Source: Tetranychus cinnabarinus | Taxonomy: Eukaryota > Arthropoda > Arachnida > Trombidiformes > Tetranychidae | Direction: 5' to 3' | Assembly: GCA_022266195.1 (NCBI GenBank) | Contig: WHVY01000007.1 | Coordinates: 2,170,001-2,234,000, forward strand | DNA length: 64,000 nt | Shown: in pieces, positions 33,371-47,135 of the stretch | How the letters are laid out: each line of letters begins with the position of its first letter | How positions within the stretch are numbered: the stretch's first letter is position 1 | Made by a program: the position numbers and the translations under genes | The notes under the pieces: generated by a model | Database searches by the model: none | Seen by the model: only the letters and a program-made list of their open reading frames with translations | What the model was told of the DNA's origin: nothing

Positions 33371-36300
33371 TTATGAAAATGAATATTCTGATCCATTTGT
33401 TCCACTGGCTTGGGCTCTTTCAATGTAAAGTTTCAACAGTTTCAATTTGCTTCCATTAAGATTTGCAATGTGTGGGTTTAAACGATCACCAATGCGATTG
33501 TAAATGGCAACCAAGGTGAATATAGCTGATTTACGTATTGAACTTTCTCTATTATCACAGGCCTGAAGGAAAAAAATGAAAATAAATGAATTAGTAACGG
33601 AATGAAATTAGCCATTTGAGCAGAAAAAAATGTTAGATCTGTCATTGATAACTGATCAATTTGATTATAAATTGAATAAAAATTTATCAATAGCGCCAAT
33701 CACCATCAAAACAACTGCCTACGTTTAATATTGAAAAAATATCTGTTTTCCTAATGAAGTGATAACTTTTGAAAATCATTTTTTACCAACCTGAATCAGA
33801 GACGGCATTATATCTGGAAGCAGAGCTTCAATCTGATCTTCATCTTGCCTTTCAATGAACTATGAGTATGAAAAAAAGAGAAAAGAGTCAATTATTAAGA
33901 CATATTTATGGGTGAAGTTCATTTTGAGAAAATAACAACATAAGAACTTTTATGACATAAAATGTTTAGTGACAAAAGTAATTCAGTAGGAAGGAAAAGA
34001 AGTAAATTAGGGATTTTATTACCAACCTTAGATAACATTTTAATAGCTGCTTGGCTCGTTGCTCCATCACCTGAGTTCATGGCTGATTTAAGGATTTTGA
34101 GACACGAATCAGCAGGAAGAACTGAAGCAGCAGTAGCTGAAACTAAATCAGAGATTCGTTGAACCTCTTTATCTGTATCTTTTGAAGCATTTAAAACTCT
34201 GAGCACCGTGAGTTCAGTGTAATCAGAGAAGAGAGAAGGTTGTTTAAGAAGAAGCTCACGAAGAATTCGCAACGCCAACTGGCGAACTGTTGGGTTTCCT
34301 TCGTCCGCCATCTTGTCCAGTAATATTTTTAACATATCACGAAAATGGCGCGATAGATCTAATTTAGAATCTTTAATCAACTCGATAAGCTCATTAAGCG
34401 CATACTTTTGATAATCGTTATCCTTACTGTGTCCATTTTTGAGACTACTGATCAAATTATTAGTAACTGTTTCATGACCATTCTTGGTTGGACTTGAATG
34501 ACCATTGCTATTAAGATGATGATTATGATGGTAATGGTGATGGTGAAAATGGTCATTATTGGTTGACAAGTTAGATTGGTTAGCACGATTAATTGTGGAT
34601 TCATCTGATCGCAATAAAATTGTTGAATTGTTGGTTTTAGTGTCTACTGTTAAAGGTGTGATCAAATGGTGGTTTTTTACAATTTTGCCTTCAATTCCGT
34701 TAGTTGTTTGACGATGATAGCCATTAATATAGTTATTATTGTTGCTATTACGCTTATCATGTAAAATCTCACTCTTTTTACCATTTGATCTGGATGTTTT
34801 AGATGATAATGACTTAGATTGGGAACCATTGATAAGGTTTGAAGAGGAAACAACATTATTAGTTGATTTATTTGATGTAGATGACGATGATGATGATGGA
34901 GTCTTGCTGGTAGAGGATGATGGCGATGAGGGTGATGAGGAAGGTGCTGAAGCAAAAGATGAGTTACGGTTATAGATTAGACTTGATGTTAACCGTTCAT
35001 CTAAATCATCATCAACACCGCCGTTAAACTTGTATTTTTGAATCTCATCGGTGGTACGTAAAAGTGAATGATAAATTTCATCTGGATTAAGGTTTTCCGT
35101 TTCATCAAAGGTTGACTCAAAGGTTGATCCATTACGAATGTTTAATGACATAAACATGGAAGAATCCTGAAGAAGGGAGGCACTTGGCGCAAGAACCGCA
35201 GATGAGGTAAAACATGATTTATCATCAGACGGACGTTTTCTTGAATGGATTAAAGTAAAAGCAGTATCTTGATAACTTTTGGGCAGTTGATAGACAATGG
35301 TGTAAATCCGCTGGCGATTAAGGGTAAACAAGTTAATCAGGGCTTCTTTTGACTGCCGGCGGAGTTCACTTGATTTAGGATCATTTGTCCAAGAAATAAT
35401 TTTCATCAGACTCAACTGAAGATCATGTTTGTCCGGTGAGTAACAATCTACAGGGACCATCTTGCTAATCAATCGGTTAATATAACTGATCACACGAAGT
35501 TTAGATTTTTCATTTAACGTTTGTGATTGATCCGATAAGAAGCGAGCTAAACAGCTAAATTGATTGTCAACAGGGAAAGAAACAAAAATTGTATCCAGAG
35601 TCTTGTTTACTTTGGCGGTTAAAGACGCCAAACCAACGGATCCAATTTTCATAAACAGTCTGGTCATCAGAAGGTATAACCAGTCATAAAGATGGTTCTT
35701 GTGACTTGTAATCAGGTTATTCAGAGCCTTGAAAAGTAGTGAATGATTCTGAAAGACAAAAAAATGATAACATTAATTAACAATCATTAATTAGTATACA
35801 TTAAAAGATGGCAAGATAAATAAACATTAAAACAAACAAATTGCCTCAAAAGTGGGATCAGATAATAAAGATCCATTAAAATGGATTGGATAGGATTGTT
35901 TTCAAATATTAATCTCACCAATTAATGCATTTTAAATTGATATTAAACCAGTGAATTATTGATTTATCTTGATTAAACCATCATACTGATTCTAAATGAA
36001 ATTATTTTTCATTTTACTTGACCAGCATGATATTGTATTATTGAGATGATCTCTTCATTTGAATAGTTGAGATCATTGAAAGATTAATAGTTCTGCTTTT
36101 CCAGGATCACATTTTGTGAGCAAATAAAAGTAACGTTTTCAAATATAATCATCTCATCATGCAATCAGATTTCTCAAAGGGATTTATAGTTTTGTGTGAT
36201 TGCAAGGATCAACGCAAAGGATCAAGTAGGTAAATTGCCAAAAAAATATCATCTCTTCCAATCTAGTCTTATTTAACTGTATATCTATAATATCCATCAG

Positions 36301-39300
36301 CATTTTTTGCACGTTAACAATCAGAAATAACTTTTAATCCCTTCGCTTTTATTTATTCAAAATCGTATCGTGAAGAGGTTCAGATTTACCTTAATATGCG
36401 GATCCATTAGCATTTTATTGAAAATCTCAGTTATACGTTTCAATTCAAACTGGTTGAGACTTCGAGGACCAAGTTGAAGAAATAGATTCAGGTCAAGTAA
36501 ACCTTCCTTCCGATCCATCCATTGAGAACTAGATAAGTTGCAAATGATATCTGAAACCTCCTGAAGATGATAAGGAGAAAGAAAAGAAGAAAAAAAAGAT
36601 GAAAATGAAACAATGATCTGTTATTGTTGTCACTGTAATCGATATTGTTGATTGTAATTGACTTCAACTCACCTCAATATTACGAGCAGCAAATGAGAAA
36701 TCTGAGGTAACACTTGAAGTTTCACTTTCATTATCAGACTGATCATCATGAGCAAACCTATTTCTTTGTACATTATTTAAATTTTTCAATGTATGGGCCA
36801 TGGAAAGGTCAACCTCTTTATTTGATTGCAATAGTTTTCCCTTTAAATTGTAAGAATCGCTTGAAAGTGATCGTGTAAAATGTCCATTACTGGGGTGATT
36901 AGAGTTTCCATTGGTACCATTGGTGTACGAACTGGAAAGTTCATTGGACTGTTTACCATTTCTACTTGGACTACTTTCTCGACTATTGGCTGACACTGGT
37001 ATTCCTGAATTCCGTCTGATTTGGATGGGTTTAGATTCAGGTGTTTCATTTGATTTAACGGGTGATCCATTGACCAGACCACGAGAAAGTGGTGAAGCTG
37101 ATCGACTACTAGGTTGAGATTGAGATGAACGGACAGAATAACGATGTCTGGTATCTGATGATGAAAAACGTCCAGAATCTTTAGTGCCATTACTGGTGGG
37201 AGGTGGCACTTTTTTCCGACCTTTAGTAGGCGAGAGAAAGAAAAAAATGTTTAGTTAAAAAGAAGAAAAAATCAAGTTTCAATAGTTGGACAGTTAATTA
37301 CCATTCACATCATTTGAGCCATTGAGTGGACTTTTATTGACTCTTGAAAGTGTTGATGAAATGGTCGTTGCTCTGGTTCGAGCTCTTCTCGCTGCATCTG
37401 TATCAATGGCACTGGACGACCGAAGAGGTGAATTTAAATACGAACCTAAGAATAGAGAAATTCAAGGTTAAATAAAAAGCAAAAAAACTGGATTAGTTGA
37501 TTGACTTTAATAAAAATCCTAAACAGTCTTCAGTCTGGAACTAAGCCAATAAAATTAACAATTTTTTTTCCTCTTTTTCAAGTTACAATTGAATCAAGTC
37601 TAAAACAAAAACTGTTAACAAAACCAAGCAAGCCTAACATATGATGAAAAAGGGTAGAAAAAAAAGTCTGAATTTCTTTTATTCTTTGCATCTTTCATCA
37701 TTTGTCTCTGTTTTCATCATCACCAGGACTTGTTTTTCTAGTCTGCCTGTCAATCCAGGAAAATCAATGAAACAAAAAGAGTCATGAATGTTTTAAAGGA
37801 AGATGAGAAATTCAAGATGAATTTAGAAACCTGGAAATGATTAAATATTATTTACCTGATGAACCAGAGGAGGTTGATGAAGGTGAAGATGACAGTGAAT
37901 ACTTATTGAGATTACATCTTATCCTTGGTAAATAAGAAGTAGGCTGTAGTTGCCTGTTAGATGAACGAGATTGAGCCTCTGATTGGGTTGAACTTTTGGC
38001 TACAGGTACTTTGGTATGATTTAAAGGTGATGAAGAGGCTGATGAGGTTGTTGACGATGATCCAGTTGATACTTTACGAATCACTGGAGTAATTAAAGAC
38101 GATGAAGATGGTAAAGATGATGAGAATAGGAACGGCGATACTTTACAATTGTTGTTCTCATTAAAAGGTCCATCGGGTTGACTCAATGATCCAGTGCTAC
38201 CAGAATTACTTCGACTTGAATTTTTACTTAAAACACCCGAATGAGATGGCGATGATGTTAAAGAGTGCTGTTGGTAAGCAGCTTCACCATGAAGTATACG
38301 TTGCTTGGATGGATCAAGTGAATGAAGCAAGGCATCAGCTGCATCTCTGAAATGATCGGCAAAACCCCAAAATGCTTTTCGAGCAAACTGTCTCGCTTCT
38401 GGATCAGCATCAGAGATTCCCTTTTTAATGGCTTCCTGAAGAGCCAATCCATGTTTATCCAGTCCAGAGGTGGGCCAAGTGTGCAATATTTGATCCAAAA
38501 ATTCACAGCAAGCTTTCCGTATCTCCTTTGACTTGGAGTTCATGTTGTAAGTGATAACGGGAATCAATCTCGGTGATCGAGTATATTGTATGATAAACCT
38601 TATGGCAACGGTTGCTGAAGAGGACATTATTTTGGCACTATTTGGTATCAATGAGATTAAAATGGGAAGCAACATTTCACAGAAGCGAGTTGCCTTTAAT
38701 CCAAGCTTTTGTGAAATGTAACCAATGGTAAAACAAGTTTCCCTGACAACCTGGGAACGAAGATCTTTGACACACGGAATAAAGGACAACTCTAATCCTT
38801 TGAACCATTCGAGAAACTCTTTTAAATCCGTTGAAGTGGACATTAAAACTGATCGAAGTCTCTTTAAACCATCAATCCGTTTAGTCCAATCACTATTTTT
38901 TTCACCCAACCATTCCTTTATACGATTCAACTCATCGTCCAACTCCTTGAGCGAACCAAAGTGAACCATGGGAACATCCTCGAAAGACTTGATGAACATC
39001 TCTTCATCCGCAGCTCCTGGACTGTCTGTAAACATTAAAACCCAAAATGAGTTTCAGTGATTAAACAGAAAAAACAACAACAAAACAATCAACTTACGAG
39101 AGACAAGTTGAGAGGTTATCCGTATATTGGGTGAGACACCGCGACGTGAAGGTGGCAAAGAGGCCGCTCGTTTAAGCGGACTTGACTTTGAGCCGTTCAT
39201 CTGTTGATTGGAAAATTGTGCAAAATCATTAGATAAACATTGATTTAATTGAAATTACAGTTGAAAGCTAAACAGTAAATTGGAAAACACACGAAAAAAA

Positions 39301-41818
39301 GAGCATAAAATCCAAACACAAACAGAAAGCAAATGTTGAACCAACAAAGTGAACATTTTTACTCATTACTTTGCTTCAATTTTCTCATTCGTTTTTGTGA
39401 GCTTTTGTTTTTTTCGTTGACTCATCAAAACTCATCTTCTAACCTCCCTCATCCTCAATAACAACAGCATCCTCATCAGCCTTTACCAGCCGTACAAAAG
39501 CGTTTAAAAGATCACTGTTGTTTATCCTTTTTACTCTCATCATTTTCAACGCAACAACATTTACAGTCGCCAGGTTCAATCCTAATCAACCTCGGCTTCC
39601 CATTGAGCCTCTTCTTCAGCCTCTCTCTCTCTTTCCAAGCTCACTGTCTATCTTCCTCTTTTGTCTGTGTGTCTTGTCTGTCTTCATTTAACCGTTATTT
39701 GTCCCTTTTTTTATTTTTCATCATCTGATCAAAAAATTTTTCTATTCAACTTTATCCTGTTTATCGAGCTTCCATTCATCCATGCTTCATCATTTCATTG
39801 TTGATCGATTTTTGTTGATTCAATTCTTAACCTTTTTTTTCTTATCCTCATAATACTTCAACTGATATCTTTTTTTCCCATCTTCAACCCTTAATTCACC
39901 CAATTCATTCCCTGGTTACATTATTAACCTAGTCATTGATCAAGTTCATCATCAGTTATTGACCAAAGTCAAAACTCAGACAACAGTAAAATTGTGTTTA
40001 AAAATGAAAAGCAACATTTGATTCAATCTTTTCTCCTAAACATTCACTTAAAACTGTGAGATCATGAAATTAATGACTGTAACCTTATAAATATTAATCA
40101 TTGAATCAATTGTGATAATTTTTCAAAATTAAACCTTAATCATTGTAAGCTTCACTTTCACTTTAAACATTAAATCATGAATTTAAACTTAAAATTGTTT
40201 AACACTTGAAACCAAAAGACTGTCAAGTTGAAGCTAATATAAAATCAACCTCAAAGTAACTTTAACCTTTCAACCTTTCATTCCTAACCAATCTTTACCT
40301 TCATTTTTTTCATCCTCATCTCACTGTTTCCATTCATCCTTAACTTCACTCTCTCATCACCATCATTGATGATACTTTTTTCATGTCTCACCAAACGCAA
40401 ATGTTGCAACAACAGAATCACCATCATAACGCTCATCCTTCATTTACCCTTCACTCTATCACGGAACGGAACTTGGCATGGAAGATGGTGAAGAAGAAAA
40501 AAAGGCTGAGAAAGAAAGAGAGCTGAAGATGAGGTAAAATAATTGAGAAGATGAAAAATGCAAACAAAGAGTGAGAAAAGAAAGAGAAGATATTTCGATT
40601 TAGCATTTTTTTCTGTTGCAAAAAAGTCTATTAAAAATTCTTCTACTAATCAAGAGGCCCTTTCTACCTTTCCTTGTTTCTCTTCCTCTCATCATCATCT
40701 TGGTCAATGGCTTTTACCCGATCAGAATGGCTTGAGGTGTTCAGGCCGAACAACAAAAATAAGGTAAAAACTGGCCAACACAGAGATTAATCTGTTTACC
40801 TTTCAATAGACCTTTAAAAAGGTAAGATTATTCTTTATGAGGCTGTACCTCTTATCATCCTATTATTTTGCTCTCGGTTGAATAAAAGGTAAGAAATGAT
40901 GATCAACATGAAGATGAATACTTTCAATCTTCATTATCACCATTCAAATAGTCAAATGTTAATGTGCTTCTAATTATAACGTAATAATATCAATTTATAC
41001 AATTTTTTAGCTTCACTTTTGTCTCGCCATCAATACAATCTTTTTTGATTCATTTCAATTGGAAACAATTTCTCATAATTGTTGATGAAAAAAAATATGT
41101 TCATCTTTTCATCTTCTTCAGACTTCACCATCAATCTTGCAAATTTCAATTTCTCATGATTGTTTCTCACATTATTATTGAAAGACAAAACAGTGAACCA
41201 GAAAAAGTCATTGCTATTTTGGCTTGATAAATGGATACCTTTTTTGGGTAAAAAACAAACACATTTGACTTTACTTTTCAGGTTCACAATTAAATTGTCA
41301 ATCCAAATTTGGCCGTGAAAAGGGCAACAGTCTAACTAAAAATTAACAAATAATCACTTTTTGATTGTTGGTCTACAAAATGGTAAAAATTTTGATGAGT
41401 TGAACAGTTTGGATAGGAAAATGTGGAACCATCAAAAGTAAAGATTGAAGGATGATGAAGGAAAAAGGAAGAAAAGTAAACATGGAACATTTGAAATGAA
41501 CATTTTGTTGAAGCTTTAAGCAAATTGCTTGGATTGGAAATCTTAATGTGCCGTTGGTTGGCACGAAAAGTCAACACAAGTATTCAATGCATAATGAGCA
41601 TGAGGAAAAGTATTATATAACCTAATAAGTGTAAATTGAATGCGAAACAAAACGAGATCCTGAATAGTTTGGAGAAAAGTTCGTTAAAAGTTTAAGTGTG
41701 TTTTTACCTTGAATGTTGATTTGAAAATGTTACTCACATTGTCATTGTCATAAGGTGTCAATGATGAGGTTGTTGATGAAGATGATGAAGGTGAAGATAT
41801 CCCTTGAGATGCTGTCAT
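33371..41818 (-). CDS. CLASP: CLASP microtubule plus-end protein, short form without TOG1
   Basis: Nine exons, in order of transcription: 41738-41818, 39098-39200, 37856-39025, 37302-37445, 36673-37220, 36390-36560, 34027-35748, 33791-33859 and 33371-33562. All phases agree, giving about 1399 aa. Residues about 70-310 are TOG2 (FIKSFEDVPMV, DLRSQVVRE, PNSAK, AIRFII). A Ser/Arg-rich linker follows with SGIP (SxIP-type, EB binding) and SYLP motifs. TOG3 spans about 683-930 (SSQWMDRKEGLL). After a Ser/Asn/His-rich linker comes the C-terminal TOG (about 1184-1385), ending with DNRESSIRKSA and NGSKLKLLKLYIERAQ. CLASP (orbit/MAST in fly) suppresses microtubule catastrophe and acts at kinetochores and the cell cortex. 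The first exon MTASQGISS starts a protein like vertebrate beta/gamma isoforms. CATGACAG at that start could instead be an acceptor, so a longer form starting upstream remains possible. Confidence 0.92.
39201..41737. other. Large first intron of CLASP
   Basis: A 2.5 kb intron with GTGAGT donor (minus strand) and AATCAACAG acceptor. It holds pyrimidine-rich and TCATC-rich patches but no exon, repeat element or RNA gene I can support. An alternative promoter for shorter CLASP transcripts starting at the ATG at 39198-39200 would lie here. Confidence 0.45.
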
Positions 41819-44800
41819 GAAAATGAAACACAATTTAACTCATTAATAAGGTTAAACAAATGATTGTGTGAAAACACACAAAAGGTTGCAAGTCACTAAA
41901 TCACAACACAGAGTTAATCCAATGAATCCAATTTTGGGTTTACTAATCAAGATAAGTTTATGATAAATATTGAACAAACAGTATTGATTGAAATCACATG
42001 AAAATAGCAAAATGAAAGATTTTCGGTAAAGTCGCACTTGAAAGAGCGACAAAGAGAAAGGTTATAAAAATGGAAATCACTTTCAATTTTTGGCCTTTTA
42101 CTCGTCAATTGGACTGATAATTGTAATTGATTTGAATGGATGGAAAGAATGAAAAAAAGATCGAAAGATTGATCAGCGGAAACTTTTCATTTCAAGGGGA
42201 TGAAGATGTTGACATAAGGTAAGGATGAAAAGAGTGAGAGGAGTGAGAGAAAAGGTAAGAATGTGATCAATTCAAATTGTTTGATGATTCTTTGGAGGTT
42301 GAACAAGAACAAGAAATGAAAGCAAAAAATGTATACATTTCCCAATTTGGATTTGAATTGAGTGAGATTAGTTTGTATGGTAAAGTTTACAATTAAGGAT
42401 GATGGAGGCGAAACATGTTGCTGATGTTGATCCATTTGGGTAAAGAAGGCGATCAACAGAATGGCTCATCATGAGAGAGTGAGTGAGATGATTAGGGAGG
42501 AGAGAAGTAACTTGCTTGGTCAAAGCCGGTTACAGTGAGAGAGAGAGAGAGTTGAAATGCTGAGAGGCTTTTGCCGTTACCTGTTGAGCTATTGAAACTT
42601 TTTCATATTCAGAATCATCTGTAACTCAAGTTTCATCATTTTCACCTCGTAAACAACCAACACATTTTATAAAGGTACAAGGCTGATCCAAAGGCCCAAA
42701 TCAAATTACAGAGTTTCGAGTCTTCGATGTCTTTTCAACCAATTTTGTCTCAATGTTAAAATTTACTTTCAATGAAAATTCCAGCTCAGTGATGGAAATT
42801 AGAATCAGGCCATTTCAGGGTAAATTTATTGTTGTGCGAATTTGTTTTCATCGAAACTTAATTTTCAATCGAAATGAAAAGTTTAAATATTTTCTCGCCG
42901 TTGTGAATGACATTAATATTATATCTTTTGAAACTTGAATCTCAATTTTGATATCAAACATCAACAATAACTTGGAAATTGATTGTAAAAACAAGTTTTC
43001 AAATAAAATGAAAAACTTGATACAAATTGTGATGAATTAATTTTTGGATTGTAATTTTTCTTAAATGTTTTATTCATTTTGAAAATTAGCTTTGATGATC
43101 AATTTGGTTTAAAGTAATTAAAGGCAAACCCTGATCATATGTAAAGAAACAAAGGTATTCATTGAAACCCATGGAACGGAAGAAATGATATCAAGGTCAC
43201 CCTTGGAATCAACGCCAACGATAACTCCTTGGAATCAACAATAGAGTTTAATATTTTGTTATTGTAAATGAAAATTGCGTTGGCCTTTTTTAATCTCCAA
43301 CATAATATTAGAGCATTTGTTTTCGCCCTTTAATTTGTTTATAAATTCATGGTTCATCATGAGGAATAAAAATGGTAAAATTAATATCCTTTGATTATTT
43401 TGATCAAAAGATTCAACATGTCGAGAAACTGATGAAAATAATTTGACAAAAAGCAACAAAATCGCTATTTTTAACCTTTTAATCCCATTTTTTGTCTACT
43501 AAATCACTGCTGGTTATAAGTTACTAATCATCATCTTGAACTTGACTTGCGTTTAATTTGAATAATTTTAACGAGCGTAAAATTGTTTCCAATTATTTTT
43601 TTTGATATTTTGTCTGGTTTGCGGTTTAACATGAAAACATTATGTTAACCCTTTTTCAACCCAAACTCATGGTTTTATCCTTAATTTACTTAGGTCAGCT
43701 TGAAGCACAGCCAGTTTCCTTGTACCTATCTACAGGTATCGGTTGAGATGGTGAAGAGAAGTTTCAAGGTAAATTTGATAATTCAAGTAAATCTTATTAC
43801 ATGGTAACCCTATCAAGCCCTGGTTCTCAGTGGATTCACAATGGACGCACAAATGTTGGTAGATAATGTTATTAATCAAACAAAACAGAAACAGGTAATA
43901 AGGGAAAAGAAACAAGTAACAACTATTAAGACTTTTAATATTGATTCAATGGTGAATCGTTAATTTGATTGATGAGAAAAAACGAGAAGAAGAAGTAAAA
44001 GGCAATGAAGATGGTGATTATGATGAAAATTGATTAGAGAGAAACAAGAGATGAGTGAGAATAAATTGACCACAATGTTAAGTCTATGAGATTTTTTCCT
44101 CTGTTACTTATTCCCTTGAAATAATTAATATCAACTTATATTTAGCAACATCATTATCATCATAATGGTGATCATTCATGAGAGATTCATGATAATCTCA
44201 AGAGGCAAAACAAATAAACATCCCTAGTAACAACTGGCAACAAAAAGCCAAAGGAAAGTTTAGTTGTAAAAACTCAAAATTAAATCCTAAAAAGCAACCC
44301 AAAACCAAAAGGGTTTCCTAGTTACAGTCATTGACAGTCAAAAGACGTATTGGCATAAAATGGTTAACAATATTTAACAAATCTAAAATAATCGGGTTAA
44401 GATGTAATGATCGTGCCGAGTGTTATACTAATCAAATCAACAACAAAAACCATAGCGAGTCAACAATTAGGTTAAATCAACTTCTTATCACGATGATAAT
44501 GATCAAGCTTTGACTCAGCCCATAAACCTTTGAGTTGAAGCTCAATGCTCAACGAATTCAGTTTAAACAATTTTTGGTTTCCCTTTCAATTTGTGGCCTA
44601 AACGATGCAAAATAACCCAATGAGCAACATAAAATGGACTCGAAATTTTTTGTCACATCACTTTGGTAAACCTTGTCTTAAACCGCTAATACGGTAAACA
44701 TGTTAATCGAAAGACGACAAACAGTTTAATGTTGCCCTAGATTCAAGTTGATATTTCCGTTTGGCGCAAAAATCATGTACCACTTGAAGGGTTTTACTGG

Positions 44801-47135
44801 TTTCAAATAATTCAGGTGAAGAAATGAATAAAATTGATTGAATTAAGCAGATTTAAGCATGCGAGAGACAAGGTACTTTTACAGGGAAAGGAACCAATAA
44901 AGGTAACGATCAGAAGTAAAAGTTTCACTCAAGGTAGGAAGTAATAATGAAGGACAACACGGACAATAAAGACGATTATAACAGTTGCACGTGATACGTG
45001 TTAAGCTAACATTTAGTAGGCGATCATGTTTATCATCATCAATCCTCTTCCGTTCATTCAAAAATAATAGCCTTCATCGAGCCTCTTAATTATTCATTGT
45101 GTTAATCAACCTTTCATCAATCGTCAACAAACAATCAAAAAGGTAAACAAAAAAAAGGTTTCACTTTGAACAAGTTTACTCAATTTTTACTCGTTAACCT
45201 GCCTTGTTAAATTGTTATAATCAGTGTTACCCTAAATCATTATAATTTATTATCATCATCTTCATTGTTGTTGCTTCTTGTTTTTGACTCTTGCTGTTGC
45301 CTGATTCAGCCTTTTGAAACATTTCAGTTTTAATGTGATAACCATGATATAAACATTATCACAAGTAAATATTTCTTGAAATTAATAACAAACAGCCTAA
45401 AGGTGAAAAGATGATGAATAAAAGGATGACATACTTTTCATCTTCATCACTGATAACCAATCAAAGTAGCCAACAAACTGCAAAAATTTCATTACAATCC
45501 AAATTCAATTTACCAATTTTCATCAAATCATGAGAAGATGAAAAATTGAACTTTTAATTGAAAAGCTTTTTTTAAAATACGAAAAGTGAAAGTTAAATCT
45601 TTGCAAATGTCAAGGTAATTTGAATTTAATGAGAAAAATCATTCTCAAAATTCTGTTCTTTGTCTTATTGTTACAATTAACATGATAGATTAACATGAAA
45701 AATTGTTATGATTAAGAAAAAAAAGTTCAATTTAATAATAGGATTAAACTGATTGTTAAACACATTTTATAATTACAAGTTGAATGTGAGACTTCAATCA
45801 AAAATTAAGATCAACTGTTACAAGGTAATCAATGTCTTTGTTAAACAGTCAACAATTTAATTATCAATTATTCCATTATTGGAGCAACAATTAACAGAAG
45901 TTTAAAAGCTAAGAAATGGCCAAATTAACGATCACGAATTACAACAATTGACTAACCATGAACATGTAAAGCCTACATTTTTAATTGTAACACTAAATTA
46001 AAGACTAATCAGTAAATCTTCATTTTTGTGGTCATTTTTTGCTGGCGTTTGTTGCTCTCAATTAACCCAAATTCAAGGTTTTCAATTAATAAAACCTATG
46101 AAATTTGGCCAATCAATGAATTTCGGTTAATTTCAATTAACCTGAAATGAGTTTTACTCGGTAATCAATTAAAAGCAATACAATAATGGAATGTTTACAT
46201 TTTTCCAATCAATTGTCTGGGAATTGCAATATTGTTTATAATTAGAAGTGACAATTTCCCATCAAAATGTTGATCCAATTGGAAAGTGAATTCAACATTA
46301 AACAGGTATTTGAAGGTGTTTCCATGAAAGCAAACAAAAATGATTTTTCGATCAAAATATAAATATAAATTGATTCCAAGTGTACAAGTGTTTTTTGCTA
46401 CAATTGATTGTTCAACTGATTCGCAACACTTTCACTCAGCGAAACAATTCAAATCAAAAGTTGCAACTTTTGTAGGTTTAACTTTGTTTTTTTATCCGTT
46501 CATTTGGTTCATGTAAAAATGAGTAAATGTTGCTTGGGTTTGTTACTCTCTGAATTGAACACATACACATCATCATGAAACAACTGATTACAATTAACTC
46601 GATAGCAATTTTTTCTTGTACAACAATCTTCTTATTTTCAATCAACGTTTGACAAACACTTTTTACTTTTGCTTTACTTTTACTACAAACATTAACCATT
46701 AAACAGTGCGAAAGTTGCAATCAAAGGTAAAGATTAACAATTTGTCTTGATTGTCAAGTGGATTCATCAGTTAATAGTTTTGTTTATCATAATTATTTTC
46801 CCCTGTAAATCAATTCTGTTTGTTTCCTTGATCAACTGATTTTCCCAAGGATTTCAACTAATGTTAGATCAACATTTTGCTCGTCTCACAATTTACTTTC
46901 AAGAGTTATTTTATCAGCTAATCGACAATTGAGAAACACATCAATACCATTAACTATCATTGGCGTCATCACAATTCAACAATTTGTTGCCCATTAAATT
47001 GACAGACAAATTGAGACGCAATTCATTTCACTAGCGACTTTGGTGTTCAATGTTTTCGTTGCAAAGTGTTTCCCTGTTTTTATGTGATATTTTTGGTCAT
47101 TTCATCTCCTTCCATCGGTGCAATTGAAGCCAAAA
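41819..47135. other. Intergenic region between CLASP and the glutathione peroxidase (divergent 5' ends)
   Basis: I looked for TOG1 exons of CLASP on the minus strand and found none. Contents are AT-rich DNA, a GA microsatellite at 42536-42555, and short frames without domains. Both flanking genes are transcribed away from this 5.3 kb gap, so promoters of both should be at its edges. Confidence 0.4.
42536..42555. repeat. GA microsatellite
   Basis: Short pure GA run upstream of CLASP. Confidence 0.65.

Noticed and set aside
34739..34975. Acidic Asp-rich plus-strand frame inside CLASP
   Set aside because: It is the reverse complement of the Ser-rich CLASP linker and so a shadow of that coding sequence. 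The same holds for 24179-24409 opposite FoxC.
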